A stretch of 64,000 nucleotides of DNA from the NCBI GenBank assembly GCA_038496445.1, contig JALMLS010000015.1:434001-498000 (forward strand), written 5' to 3'. The notes under the pieces are model-generated. The model searched no databases. It worked only from the letters and a program-made list of their open reading frames with translations, and had not been told where the DNA came from. This document shows, piece after piece, positions 49,223-61,190 of this stretch (positions within the stretch are counted from its first letter, which is position 1; each line of letters opens with the position of its first letter). The position numbers were made by a program, and so were the translations under genes. This DNA is from Trichosphaerium sp. ATCC 40318. Its lineage: Eukaryota > Discosea > Flabellinia > Trichosidae.

Positions 49223-51238
49223 ATGTCAGAACAAGCGCGTTTGTACGCGAAATTAGGACAAGGAAACCAAACTGCAATGAATGCTCTTGTACATGTACGT
49301 AAACGTTTGATAAATACACTGTATAACCGCATATCGCTAGAAAACGCATGAGCCGGGACTTTGGACTAAAAATTTTCAAGAACGCTCAAACGCTCGTGAT
49401 AGATCGAGTTGTAAAGCTCTGAGGTATACATAACGTCAAAAAACCCATAATAACAAATGTAGAGTGCTCATATGGCTTCAAACGGAGTTTTGTACAAGAA
49501 AAGGTGTTTACACCAACGAAAAAAACGAGCAAGTACGCACCATAGCTTTAATTAACGTTTTAATTGAATACCAAGTCAACAATTTATTCAACTTTTTTGT
49601 AGCTGAAATTGATGTCAAAGGATGACATAACAGACGCTGTCATGAACACTGTATTCCATGGTTTTGAAAAACCATATGAAATACCATCACTGAAACCCAT
49701 TGAAGAAGTTGCAACAGTCATCTCAGTTGATCAGTGTGATTGTATTGACGCAGGTGTCAAACTACAGAAAGAAGGGTTTAACCCAGTTGTATTGAACATG
49801 GCTAGTCACAAACGTCCAGGAGGAGGTACTTACCACGAGTTGATACAAACTCTTTTGTTATTATAATTTTTACTTTATTGTCACGTGATTAAAACAAAAA
49901 TAGGATATAAAACTGGTGCAGCTGCTCAAGAAGAGAATCTATTCAGAAGAAGTAACTACTGGCAGATTCTTGGCGATCCATTCCGTAAAAACCCTAATAA
50001 GAAATGGTGTTATCCTTTACCAGAATTTTGTACTATTTATTCACCTAAGATACACGTGTTCCGTGAGAATGAAGCACGTGGTTATGCGTTCTCTGATCAA
50101 CCGAGAATCATGTCTTTTATTGCTGCTGCTGCATATGCAAGGCCAAGGTACGTTCAAATACTTGCCATAAATAGTTGGTTTTCTTATACTACAAAGGACA
50201 ACTCCTGGCGTTCGTGGTGTAAGTGAGCATAGACTTCAAGATAAGTTTGCCGAGAAAACAAGGTATAAAATAAACCAACTTCTTTGGACTGCTCTAGAGC
50301 ATGGACATGATTCTATCGTTCTATCAGCATGGTAAGTATACTATTGTTGGTGGTTTAGTACTGATATATATGTCTTTAAGGGGATGTGGTGCATTTAAGA
50401 ACCCACCAACTCATATTGCAGAAATCTTTAAAGAAGCACTAGCGTGCCCTCCTTTTAAGGTAAGTGTATCTAAGTCTTCTGGAATATTTATTGACTGTAC
50501 TTATGTTGTTACATAGAACGCATTCAAGAGAGTAGTTTTTGCTATATTAGGTCTTGGTAAACAAAAGCATAATCCTAATGGAAATCTTGAACCGTTTAAG
50601 ACTGTATTTGCTACAAAATCTGAAAACAAAAATGTCCGCGTTGACACGGACTGTATAAGGTTTTTCAGGTGGCAAGAAGAACCTTACGGTTTATTCAGTA
50701 GTTATAGCCAATTGTCAGTAAATATTGATGGCGAAAATTGGCCTACAGTAGAGCACTACGTACAGGTAAATTGGTTGCTCTTTGGTTTTTTTGGGTTCTA
50801 GCTAAAATCACTCAAAGGCACAGAAATTTGTTGGCAATGATACACTTTATAATCGTCTTAAAGGATTAGCAAAGCCCGGTTCTGTTGCTGAAGACGCTCG
50901 AAAGTTTAAATCTCAAATGCGTAAAGACTGGGATGATGTCAAGGTGCGAAGTGAAAAAAAGAAGCAACAAGTATTTACACATCTTGTCTGTTTAGGATGA
51001 CGTTATGGAAAAGGCCCTAGAGGCAAAGTTTTTACAGTACCCTGATGCTTTGGAGTTAATAATAGATACTGGTGATAAGAGCATTATATTTACTGCATAC
51101 AATACATACTGGGGATGTGGAAAAGACGGAAAGGGAGAAAACAAATACGGGAAAATTTTGGTACCAGAAAGAATGCCAAAAACGAGATTACTTACTAGGA
51201 ACTTTGTAGGAGAAATTAAGAGAATCTTTCTCTTCTAA
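49223..51238 (+). CDS. PARG-like macrodomain fused to NADAR domain
   Basis: Two ADP-ribose-handling domains in one chain. The first, of the microbial PARG type (DUF2263), shows VLNMASHKRPGGGY, then GAAAQEENLFRRSNYW, with the tandem Glu of the QEE loop as expected catalytic residues, and a HGHDSIVLSAWGCGAFKNP strand-loop. The second is NADAR (YbiA-like): YGLFSSYSQLS, WPTVEHYVQAQKF, AKPGS, DWDDVK, KFLQYPDALELIIDTG and YWGCGKDGKGENKYG. NADARs remove ADP-ribose from nucleobases, PARGs from proteins. Exons from 49601 onward join in phase. The first exon from 49223 (MSEQARLYAKLGQG) is likely but the small exon between it and 49603 is not resolved. Confidence 0.8.
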
Positions 51239-52833
51239 TTCAGAAGAATGATGAATGATGAATACATACATTTGTCCAAATAATCTATGACAAAACAATA
51301 AACTTCTTTGGCGATAAATCTTCGCGTTTTTTTCCGACTAATTTTTTTTGTTGAATACTATTAGTCTCATTCAAGTTTGCAGACAGACTGTCCACCAACA
51401 GGAACTATAACAGAATAGAATAGAATTTCAAGTCCCTCATATACCATGCTAACGCGAGTGCTATTTATGCCAACATCATCATGTGATTTTCAAATAAGCT
51501 GGGTAAACGATTAGCGAAAACCAGATACATGGCAGGAAGCTCACAATAGATACGTACTCTAGCAAGGCACTTGGTATTAACAATAGCGCTCTCACAACAT
51601 CAACTGGCGTTATAACATGAAAACCTCATGAAATGAAAATATTGTCTGTGTCATTCAAGTTTTACTAATATTGTCTAGAAAGTAGCACTTTTAGCAGATC
51701 TAGCAAAAATTGACACTTCTGTCAAATGATGTAGATCTATCACAATGTGAACTATTTGCGTTACTACGTTGTCCTTCATAGTGACTTACGTACCTTAAGT
51801 AATAACAAACTTTTCAATGTCAGTTTCAATAGATGGAAGATGATCGCAGTATTTTACCTACGCAAACTGTACACGGTACGATCAAACCACAGAAGTGCTC
51901 ATGAGCTAGAAATCGAATTAAAAAGGTATGATGTCCCACAAAGCTATCGCATTACTGCCAAACACAGTATGAATGCCTCAAACACTGTTTGCAGTATGTT
52001 TTGCTTCAAAAAATCAACGTACATGTACAACTTACTAGCGTTACGCTAGCGCCTACCACGCTACTAGAAGTGCCATGGTAGCATCCAAATAGCAATGAAG
52101 GTTTAACAAAGTCAAAACCGCCCCAAAACACCACCAGTGTTGCTGTAGGCTTTGTAAATGCTGCTAGGTGTCAAAATATGTAAATAAAAAAAATTGCTAT
52201 GAGGTTTGTTAAATCACGTGGTTTGAAACGGTTGGATTCACTCGACAGGCGTGAGGGTAGCTCACATTTAAAAAATTACAATTTGCAAGATCTGTCAGAA
52301 GTGCCAAATCCGTCAGATCTGACAGATCGGGCAGAAACTGGATTTTTTTTGCTAAAAGTCAGTCTGTCTCAAAACTTGAATGAAACAGACAATAGTTCAC
52401 AAAGTTATAGGGTACCAGCTTTCAAACATGCGGTATTGAGGATGCTGTATAATACTTTATTTTTTAAGCTTGTTGTAAAGGAGAAGCTTTTTCATTGTCA
52501 ATTGCGCCATGATGCTAATGAATCTCAAAGTGCTATAAGTATGTATGATCCAATGTTCGATGCAACCACCAAGTACTGATACTGGTGTTGCTACAACTAA
52601 CCAAAAAAACATGACTCCACAAGTGTATCTGAGTTTATTTTTATGTTGTTTATTGCTTACTGCTCTTTTTTTTTGTTTTTTTTTTTGGTTTGGTATGATT
52701 GGATCCACTTGTGCTTTGTTCCGACTCATTATTCTGATTTTGCTCTTCTTGTTTTTTCACAATGTTTGCCATAATTTTAGATGACAATAATTCAATGGCT
52801 TCTGTCACTACAAAATCAAATTATTAAACTAGT
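51239..52833. other. Stretch with weak open frames
   Basis: The best frame, 52199-52579 on plus, starts MRFVKSRGLKRLDSL and runs 126 codons without a recognisable motif. A second at 52545 ends in two hydrophobic spans (YLSLFLCCLLLTALFF). They may belong to one small spliced membrane-protein gene, but I could not join them in phase. A short 11-bp inverted repeat lies at 52289-52299 and 52318-52328. Confidence 0.35.
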
Positions 52834-53598
52834 TCATGCGTAGATAAAGATCATACCATTTATTGAGTCCTTGGATGATGTCTCTAAGAACTCCATCTTG
52901 TGAGTATCAGCAAACGCCTGAAACAGTATGTGAGTGTTAAACAAAATGAGACCACAGATGATTCCAAGTATTACTGAGTTTTTTACCTTGGCAGTATCAG
53001 TATCAATAACACGGCGATCTGTTAGATCGCATTTAGTTCCCACAAGTATTTTTTGGAGGTCGTCTCCCGCATATCTTTCAATCTCTTGCATCCACCTGGC
53101 CAAATTATCAAAAGTCTCTTGGCGTGTTATGTCGTAAGTTATCATAACACCATGATAAACTCTATAGGGACTGCGTTTGCCGAAAAAATGACGAAATCTT
53201 TCTTGGCCTTAAAAAAACAGTGTGATAAAGGGTAGTACAGTGCCATAAAGAAGCGTACCACAAATATCGTAAACATGTAGCCTAAGAATCTTTTCGTCTT
53301 CTATCTTGATATCTTTTATTTTCTAAACGTAGAAAGTTAAAGACAAACCATTGTCACGTGATTTAATTCGAACAAAAAAGTAGTTACACAAAGGGTAAAA
53401 ACATAAGAGTTCTTTTGTTATTGTAAAACTGTGTACTTTTTCTCCTTCGCCAACGGAGGATATGAATGCTTCCGTAAATGTGTCATCAGCGAATCTAAGC
53501 ACGAGACTACTTTTCCCAACAGCAGAATCTCCAATTGGTGCTATGTTGAATAAATAATCGCTTTGGTTAACAAGAAGTGTCAGTAAATAGAGATACAC
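52834..53598 (-). CDS. Divergent, truncated Rab-like GTPase
   Basis: Reads DYLFNIAPIGDSAVGKSS (P-loop), LRFADDTFTEAFISSVG (switch I), LRLHVYDICGQERFRHF (switch II, with DICGQE in place of DTAGQE), YDITRQETFDNLARWMQE, ILVGTKCDL (TKCD for NKxD) and LETSSKD (SSK for SAK). It is closest in layout to Rab1/Rab8. The chain stops right after SSKDSINGM, so the last helix and the prenylated Cys tail are missing. No ATG was found in frame before DYLFN; a first exon upstream is needed. Splice junctions GTACAC, GTACGC and GTAAAA join in phase. It may be a pseudogene or a soluble, non-prenylated relative. Confidence 0.6.
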
Positions 53599-53765
53599 AT
53601 GAACTGAGTGTCTTACTATTCTTTTGGAGCCTCTTTGATATCATTGGTAGGTTTTGAAGGCGCTATGTGCGCTGTTAGTTCATCAAAATCGACAGCAACT
53701 GCATTATATAAAAGGGAAATAGAACAAAATTCAGTTTTAGCTACCTGGAGTGGTAGCTGCGGGTT

Positions 53766-54170
53766 TTACTTCTTTACTGCTTTTATCGCCCATGTCTCTG
53801 CTAATTATAGGCAACGATATGGGGTATACGAAAGGTAGGTACGTGGAGAGTAGTGCACAAGTAATTCATGCGTTTGATAACCGTTTGCTTAACCTGTTTT
53901 TAAATGAACACGTGACGTAATAACCGCCCATACGATAGCCAAATCAAGTGAATGTTTCTATTAAGAGGTGGTGACAATATATGTTTTGGATAATTTGAAA
54001 AGTAAGCTTACTGTTCCACAAATGCCCAATGAAAATAAGATACCTGGCACAATTACTTCGTTTTCGTCAGTACAATCTGACCTCCAAAAACCGAAATAAA
54101 ATATCTAAAAAGAAACACGTGCGATGTTGGAAAGTCAACCATATTAACAAAACGACGTTGGTAATCGAAG
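53766..54170 (-). CDS. Possible small spliced membrane protein (partial model)
   Basis: Exons read VFDYQRRF, IFYFGFWRSDCTDENE leading to VPGILFSLGICGT, then HSLDLAIVWAVITS and a basic end AIKAVKK, linked by GTTAAT, GTAAGC and GTTAAG introns with good phase. At least two hydrophobic spans are present. No start codon was found. Family not recognised. Confidence 0.3.
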
Positions 54171-54786
54171 ACCTATTTTATGAACACCAGCCAATTTTTT
54201 AACGCATGTACCTGTTAATTCAAACAACGATCAAGATATGAAAAAACAATATTTCTTAAATGCTTGTTCCATTTCACATGCAACCCAAATTTCAATTGGT
54301 ATGAGATTGAAAGTGTGACTCAAAAACCCTTTCCAGGCGATTCTCACTTCTAATTGTGATACAATTGTTTTAATATGATTAAAACAGTTATTTATTTCTC
54401 AGGTTTGCAAGTCATAGTCAATGAGGTTGTTGGTTTGTTGATTGGTTATAGAAAAAAGAAAAAATTGGAGAGAACACCTTCCGTTGCAGGAAAGACCACC
54501 TGGCATAAAAACATGATTCCCGCATACATAGCCCCTTTATCCTCCGCTAACATAGTTCCACAATTATCGCTACACCTCTTTGTCTTTCTCCACCTTTGCC
54601 AACCTTTCTAGCTCCTTTCGTTTTGTATTTTTGCATCCTGTATGTAATGTTAATCATGATGCCTCCTCTGCATTTTACTTGGTCAACTAAGGATGTCTTC
54701 AACCTTCTTAGCCATCCCATGAGTTTTGCAACTTTAAGTCATCACTTAAGTAACAGTCCCAATTACAACCTTACAATTCAACGCAA
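54171..54786. other. Spacer with weak open frames
   Basis: Plus-strand frames at 54375 and 54596 are long enough to note but lack splice support and coding character. Confidence 0.3.
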
Positions 54787-55379
54787 ATGGGTACTACATG
54801 GGCAAGCAGTGTTCGCACTCAAGAGTATGACATCGTAATAGATATTGATGATGTGTCAAAAGGTGACGTACCTTACGCTACCTTTTGGCAGTTATTGTAG
54901 TTAAAGCTTTGAAGGGCACCTTGGATGGCCAATATTTGTTTCTAAACGAATATTTGAGAAGCAACGTCAAATAATAACAGCAGAGTACACCGAAGAAGGC
55001 AAGCACAAATACAACACCCACGCGTACTGGTTAACTGTAGATTGATTAATACTGTTAAAAGGTAGCGAACAGTTTCATGACGCTGTAGACCACATAGGCG
55101 AAGTACTAAAACAGCTGGAAGACTCATTAGGATACCCTAACATGGTATGGTCACTACAGTTGGAGTTGACCTATATTTTCATAAAAAGATCAATTTTTAG
55201 TTCTTTCATAACTCGTACCCTAAACCATTTCCACACCGTATACCCAAAATATTTCCAAGCCTCACACCAATGGCTACGGCTTGATCTTTTTTGTTCATAT
55301 CACGGGCCAACTCCGTCCCACGTGTGAACCGCTAGCCACAAAATATACACACTCTATTTCAGAGTTTTGGACCTTATGA
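54787..55379 (+). CDS. Orphan spliced gene, about 127 residues
   Basis: Four exons join in phase: MGTTWASSVRTQEYDIVID from 54787, GHLGWPIFVSKRIFEKQR, AEQFHDAVDHIGEVLKQLED and PHTNGYGLIFFVHITGQL, ending EFWTL at 55379. The donors are GTGACG, GTACTG and GTATGG. It has strong amphipathic helix character in the third exon and a beta strand in the last. I do not recognise the family. Coherent phase over three introns is the main support. Confidence 0.5.
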
Positions 55380-55564
55380 GAAGTTAAATTATAATTTGAG
55401 CTGACGTGCAAAACCATGCCAGTGAGCAGCCCTAATAATGTAAGTCCCACAAATACCCCTTGGAATGTAGTGTTAACAACAAACAGGTTTTATTTGACTA
55501 TTTATTTAATTATCTATCTAACAACAAGCACATGTTTCTTTACTTTTTTTTGGTGATGACCCTT

Positions 55565-57117
55565 TTATTCTTTTCCAGACCAATGCGAAATCAATAAATA
55601 AAAGGTGTTTGCAAAGTACCTGAACCAACCATATAAAATATTACAAAACATCTGTAATGGAAAAACAAGTGTGTTGAATGATCTTATCAATAAACCACTA
55701 CTTTGAGTACCAGTTTTCTTGTTGGTACCAAACTGTTTTTTCCTTCTTGTATTTATCATGCCAAACCATCTCTTTACCTCAGCATCTGCCTCTGCAGCGG
55801 GCTTTCCAGTCTCAACCCATTCTTTCTTGCTTATTAGCTTACCATCAACCCACATGCTTAATGATCTAAGTTGTCCATTTTCATGCCATTCCTTTCTTTC
55901 GCCGTTTTGTTTACCATTAACCCAAGTGGCTTGAGACCTGATTTGTCCGGCTGAATGCCAATCTTTGTATTCACCATGCAGTTCACCTTTGATGTAGGTG
56001 CTGTATTCTTTCAGTTGTCCATCTTCATACCACTCCTTTCTTACACCATCTATTTTATCATTGACCCAAGTTTCTTGAGAAATGAGTTGTCCGTTTTTGG
56101 ACCAGCTTTTGGTTTCACCATGCTTTTCACCATTGATAAATGGGATAGATGCAATAAGCTGTCCGTTTTCATACCATATTTTAGATTCACCATGTTGTTT
56201 GTTATCAACAAACATACACCAACACGCAAGTTGTCCATTTTCATGCCACTCCTTTCTTTCGCCGTTTTCTTTACCATTGATCCAAGTACTTTGAGCTTTA
56301 AGTTGTCCGTTTTCATGCCACTCCTTACCTTCACCATATATCTCACCATTATTAAGTACATAATCGACCTTAAGTCGGCATTTTCATACCACTCCTTTCT
56401 TTCACCATTTGGTTTACCATTGATCCAAGTGCTATGAGCTTTAACTTGTCCATTTTCATGCCACTCCTTTCGTTCACCATTTTGTATACCATTGTTCCAA
56501 GTGCTTTGAGCTTCAAGTTGCCCGTTTTTATACCACTGCTTAGCTTTGCCGTTTGGTTTACCATCAATCGCTGTGCCACGTGCCATGAGTTGGCCATTTT
56601 CATGCCACTCCTTAACTTTGCCGTTCTGTTTACCATTGACATAATTACTTTGAGATGATAGTTGCCCGTTTTCATACCACGCCTTAACTTCGCCGTTTTG
56701 TTTACCATTGACCCAAGTGATTTGAGATTTGAGGTGTCCGTTTTCATACCAGTGGGTAAATTCGCCATTTTGTTCGCCTTTGACACAGTTGCCTTGAAAA
56801 TTAAGTTGTCCGTTTTTATACCACTCTTTGACTTCTCCTTCTATTTTGCCATCGACCAACATCCATTGCGACCCAAGTTGCCCATTCTCATGCCAATATT
56901 GACATAATCCAGTTTTGCCATGTTCGTGGGAACAAACTTTTCCGCTTTTATACCATCTGATCCATTTTCCTTTCCGTTCTAATGACTCATCAAAATGAGT
57001 GTTGATTGCTGCTCTCCTCGACAATGTATGGAACTTTGTGAATGTTTTCGAGTTGAAAGTACAGATGTACTGTTGGATATCACATGGAAGATCCAACAAA
57101 GTCAAAGAAGACGACAT
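55565..57117 (-). pseudogene. F-box MORN-variant repeat gene broken by one base
   Basis: Starts at 57117 (MSSSLTLLDLPCDIQQYI, an F-box-like head, then HFDESLERKGKWIRWY) and has repeats of the form WYENGQLKSQ...VNGKQNGE up to about 56380. There the reading frame moves by one base and the repeats go on in the next frame to 55565, ending with a hydrophobic tail (LLISHWSGKE). Both halves are otherwise clean, so the lesion is a single-base loss in a GG run, or a sequencing error. Unlike the 11.1-kb relative it has no intron. It would have about 17 repeats if whole. Repeat units within the gene are closely alike, which favours slippage and unequal exchange. Confidence 0.75.
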
Positions 57118-57376
57118 TGTAAGTTCAAAAAAACTAAACAAGCGTTAGAACTGAGAAGTTAAATGGTAAACCGTATGTGCTTTTGCACAATTGTTCTCAG
57201 GGTACAGAACACGAAAAGGTCAAAAATCAAATAAATCCAAAAAAAAAAAGAAACTGCACATGAGACTGTTTTCGACACGTGCTCGGCTATTTACTGTAAA
57301 GAAGGCTGTTGCTAATGTGTATTTTGTTGACCGAAAGCAAGGTAGGTACCAAATGAGTTCACAATTTAAAGTGAGT
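57118..57376. other. Spacer
   Basis: Short AT-rich spacer upstream of the repeat gene; probably its promoter. Nothing else seen. Confidence 0.35.
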
Positions 57377-57586
57377 TTAGAATGTAATATCTAATCTTGG
57401 CGTTTCTACTGCTGAATGAAGGCCTGTGTTTCTGTTGGTAGAATAGATATCCGTTCAATAATTAAAACAAAACGTAAGAATGTATGATTTAAGGGTCCGG
57501 GTTTTTAGAGCAGCGTTGACTTGTTTGTTTTTCTTTTTGTTCGCTCCTAACTCCTTGATGTGTGCTGTAATCCTGGTGGTGCTCAT
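57377..57586 (-). CDS. Possible 55-residue basic protein
   Basis: MSTTRITAHIKELGANKKKN from 57586 continues to KSYIL, then a GTTTTG intron joins in phase to NTGLHSAVETPRLDITF and a stop at 57377. Very basic, no motif recognised. Support is weak because the donor is atypical. Confidence 0.3.
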
Positions 57587-59568
57587 GATGTACGTCTGGC
57601 TACAAGCTGAGGTATGTAAATCGTTAAAACATTTTGCTGTTTCGCTAAAAAAAATCAAAATTTACTGGATCTCAATCCTACCAAAACCTACCAAGCGCTC
57701 ATAGGTCTGACAGGTATGAGCGCAATATTTTAAACCATGTCCCAACTTTTGACGTACCGCAGTGTACCGCATTTGTCAGACAAGCAAAATACTTTTTTTT
57801 TTTTACTCAATCACAAATTCTAATCACGTGCATAAATTTCTCTCATTTTTGTTTATACAGCATTGTTAACATCTTGTACCTTGTTTAGGTCATTTTTACA
57901 CAAAAGGCTTCGAATGTGTTCAGCAAGAACTGACTTGTTTCCACCCAAAACTGCTTTTTTTGTCTTTGACGCATTTCTGTACCAATCACCATTGGTTTGA
58001 GAGATAGAATTTTTTTTTTTAACCCAGAACCGGGGTGTTAAGTGAAATTAAGTCACACCATTGGCAGCGGGATCACTACTAGACACTTACACAATAGTTG
58101 TGTTTAAGTCATTGGGGTATAGGTACTCTAAGTGTTTTAGTCACAGCAATTAAATAAACTAAGTGTGTACCACAAGGTAACATTCAGTAAACCATTTTAA
58201 TAGCAACTATTGTCTACGTGGTCAAAGGCACTATTCAATGAACAACAAGTAACAGTATCATAACACATGTGTACAATGGCTTCCAACGCCCTGATTGTAT
58301 CATTTTCTAAATAAACAACTGGTATAGGTAGTCTAAGGCTTTACCACCATTGACCATTGGCAGCGAGTTTGTTTTGCTTTTTTAGTGATGTTTTTTTTTT
58401 GTTTTGTTGCCTCATGTTGCCTAGTAAACTGTGATCTGGTATCACAGTTTGCGTCTATTGAGGGATCACTTGTACCTTTTTCTATTAAGTCGTTTGGGTA
58501 TAGGTATGCTAACTGTGTTAAGTTACCGGACCCTTAAGTGTAGGGAAGGGTTTTTAGATCGCCTTTTGGCGAATAAGTACATTGATTTCTTAACCATTGT
58601 ACAGTTTGAGAATAACAATGCGTTCACGGTTTATGTTACAAATGTTGTGTTGTGGTACCGTACTTACGTTATTCCTTGTTGCGTGTGATACCTTTTTGTA
58701 TTGGTCTTTAACTTAACTGAGTTTAGCTTGCGTAACAAGTGACCTTGGAATACAAGCCTGCGTGCACCCAACGACACTTCAAAACCTCTTGATGATAGCG
58801 AAGGAATACCTAGTCCAGTATATGCCTTTTTAAAGAAATAGACATTAACAATTATTCAAGATAAAGCATCCAATGAAGTCCTTGCATTCAAAACATTTTT
58901 ACTTCTTCGCCATGACATACTGTAACACCGCCGTTAGTGTACTGAACAGGTAGCACCGTGACTTGTATCTAATATGTTCGAGCTCCTTTTTTCAAGTGAC
59001 AGCAAAGCAGCCTTCATGTAACTAATAAACTGTCACGCGAGGTCTAGTTTATTAGAAGGGTCCAACACGTCAACGACTAAAAAACCAACAGGTGGTTACA
59101 CAATAATCTAAAGAAACAGGCGGTCGTTGAAATCCGTAGTTGAACCCATGAGTTTCGCGACATCATGTAAGATACTGTGTGTATAGTAAGACACCATTGA
59201 AAAGTGATTTTGGCTTTCAGAAACTGTTGACCATTCGAATGAAAATTATCAACAAGCACGTTTTTCAGGTTTTTTCGAATTTACGGCCATGTGATAGTTT
59301 TTGCTTACTAGTACGTATGTGGTACGTTTCACAGCACTGTGTCTACTTGTTTCCGTAATATGAAGTTGTTAGCACACATTTGTGAACCACAACGAATTTT
59401 GTTTTAGTTTTCAACTACTTAGCAAAAAGTTCTCAATACAATCAAAGGTCATCCTGGGCATGAAAGGACCCAGTAGCAGCTTTCAATTTCTTTTTTTACA
59501 AGATTTACGTTGTTGCAGTTGGCTGTGAGAAAACGGAAGAAACGTTATGTCACAACATCTCTAATTAA
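57587..59568. other. Gene-poor stretch with short dispersed repeats
   Basis: No gene supported. Two copies of ACCATTGGCAGCG (near 58058 and 58354) and three of GGTATAGGTAnnCTAA or close variants (58118, 58321, 58498) point to an old, degenerate repeat family. Confidence 0.45.
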
Positions 59569-61101
59569 CTCATTACGCGTAACAAAAAAAAAAGTTACGC
59601 GTAACAAATTTTTCCTGGTCAAGTGACTCAGTGTCCTTGTTTTATTTTTTTTTGAGAAACGCCATATACGTTTTAATCATGCCTACAAGTGCAGGATATA
59701 CTTTGATGCGATCATGGAATTTGTGAACAAGCCAGCAAAGTCAGCTGACTGATTCCAATTTTAGTGGGTTTTTTCGGTATTTGTTTCAAAGTTTGCAATA
59801 ATATTCCATCTTTTGTCCAAGCATTGTTGTTTATATATACAACACATAAAATAGAATGGTATTAAACAAACCTCATTAAACTTGAAGTTTTTTAGTGTAA
59901 TGACAGAATTGACAGACACCTCAAAAATTGTTGAGATTGTTTTTTTTTATTTTTGCAAAGTTGTCGCATGTACTACACAGACTCTTGAATAAATTTTTTA
60001 GTAATTTCACTTTCTAGCGTCTTTATATTGCTTATATATGAGTTCTAGGTGTAAAATGTTTGTTACAGTTAGCTACAAACAGGTTCAGAAAATGTTTTTT
60101 TGTATCTTTTGTGTGTTTGTAACTATTCATTTTTATGCTAATATTGTGCACTTAGTCAATATTGATCATTTGATCGTCTGAAATACAGCATCTCCTTCAA
60201 CTAACACCATCTTTTTTAAAGGTACCTATTGGTGATAGCATTTTTCGGATTGTTTTTTGAGTGTCCAACAAAAAAAAAATACAATTTATTCAGAATTATA
60301 AAACGTCACCATAACACAAGGCCTTTGCAAGTACAAGATGTATTTGATCATGATCAGGACACTTGGATACTATATTGTAATATGTGATGGCTACAGGGAT
60401 GTCATTGTCATTTTCATAATTCCCGTAATCATTCGATAGTTTTGCTCTATACACTGCCCAGGCATTGAAGTACTCCATTTAGTTTGATTAGCATGATCAA
60501 CAACATCAAAGTGAGTTGTATAAAATGAATGTATCACAGCTGAACAGCCCAAAAACTAGCTTAATATGGATATTAAAGCTGTTTTCAAAAGTAGGATCAC
60601 GTGCCTTTAAAAGTCTATCAATTAACTCTGACTTATTACCAACCACTCAAACACTGTCTTTGCATTGTATTGGAACTCCCAGTTTTGCTACTGGGTTTAG
60701 AGACATGCTCAATTTCGGGGAAAGAAAATTTGCTCATATGTCAAAACTCGCCAACCTTCATCAATAACTTTGTTTACTTTCAATCTGCTCTGTCGTTTGC
60801 ATTTGTCTCTTCCTGTTGGCTTTTAGATTGTTTTATGTCTGAATGCGCGATATTTTAGCGATTTTAGGCTATCACCTGCTCCTGCGTCCGGCTGACACAT
60901 TCAAGCAGTAATTGACGCGTAGCAACACGGCGTTTACGCGATTTCATGATTGTGTAACGGTTTGCGTTTTATTTTGCGTGAAGCGACTTTTAAACTATTG
61001 GAATAGGTAACAAATGTAGCGGTATTAATGTTGTCATGGTCAACAGGGGTTTTTATTAAAATTTGTTACGCGTAATTTTTTTTTTTGTTACGAATTACGA
61101 G
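59569..61101. mobile_element. DNA-transposon-like element, 1.53 kb
   Basis: Ends are inverted copies of about 44 bp: 59569-59612 reads CTCATTACGCGTAAC, a run of A, then TTACGCGTAACAAATTTT; 61058-61101 is its near-perfect reverse complement with a few changes. Each end thus carries two TTACG(CG)TAAC palindromic boxes flanking an A-run. The 5-bp word ATTAA lies directly outside both ends (59564-59568 and 61102-61106), as a target-site duplication. No intact transposase is present; interrupted minus-strand frames remain inside. TTAA-containing duplication is seen in piggyBac-type elements, but superfamily is open. Confidence 0.8.
60296..60951 (-). pseudogene. Interrupted frames inside the element
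   Basis: Minus-strand start MKSRKRRVATRQLLLECVS at 60951 has a plausible GTGATA intron, then helix-like text RQSRLKVNKVIDEGWRVLTY, a one-base frame break near 60723, and further pieces (KARDPTFENSFNIHIK) ending with MEYFNAWAVYRAKLSND to 60296. It looks like a decayed gene carried by the element. Not recognised as any transposase. Confidence 0.35.
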
Positions 61102-61190
61102 ATTAAGAAGTGTATCTTGTGTCACACAAAATCGTAGAAAGTTCATGTTAAGTTCGCTTCCTCAAGCATTGCTAGATTTGAACACAACCA

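Noticed and set aside
55678-56907. Plus-strand frames with hydrophobic repeats (ISCPFS, LPLLSFT patterns)
   Set aside because: Mirror readings of the MORN-variant repeats on minus; the periodicity comes from the coding strand.
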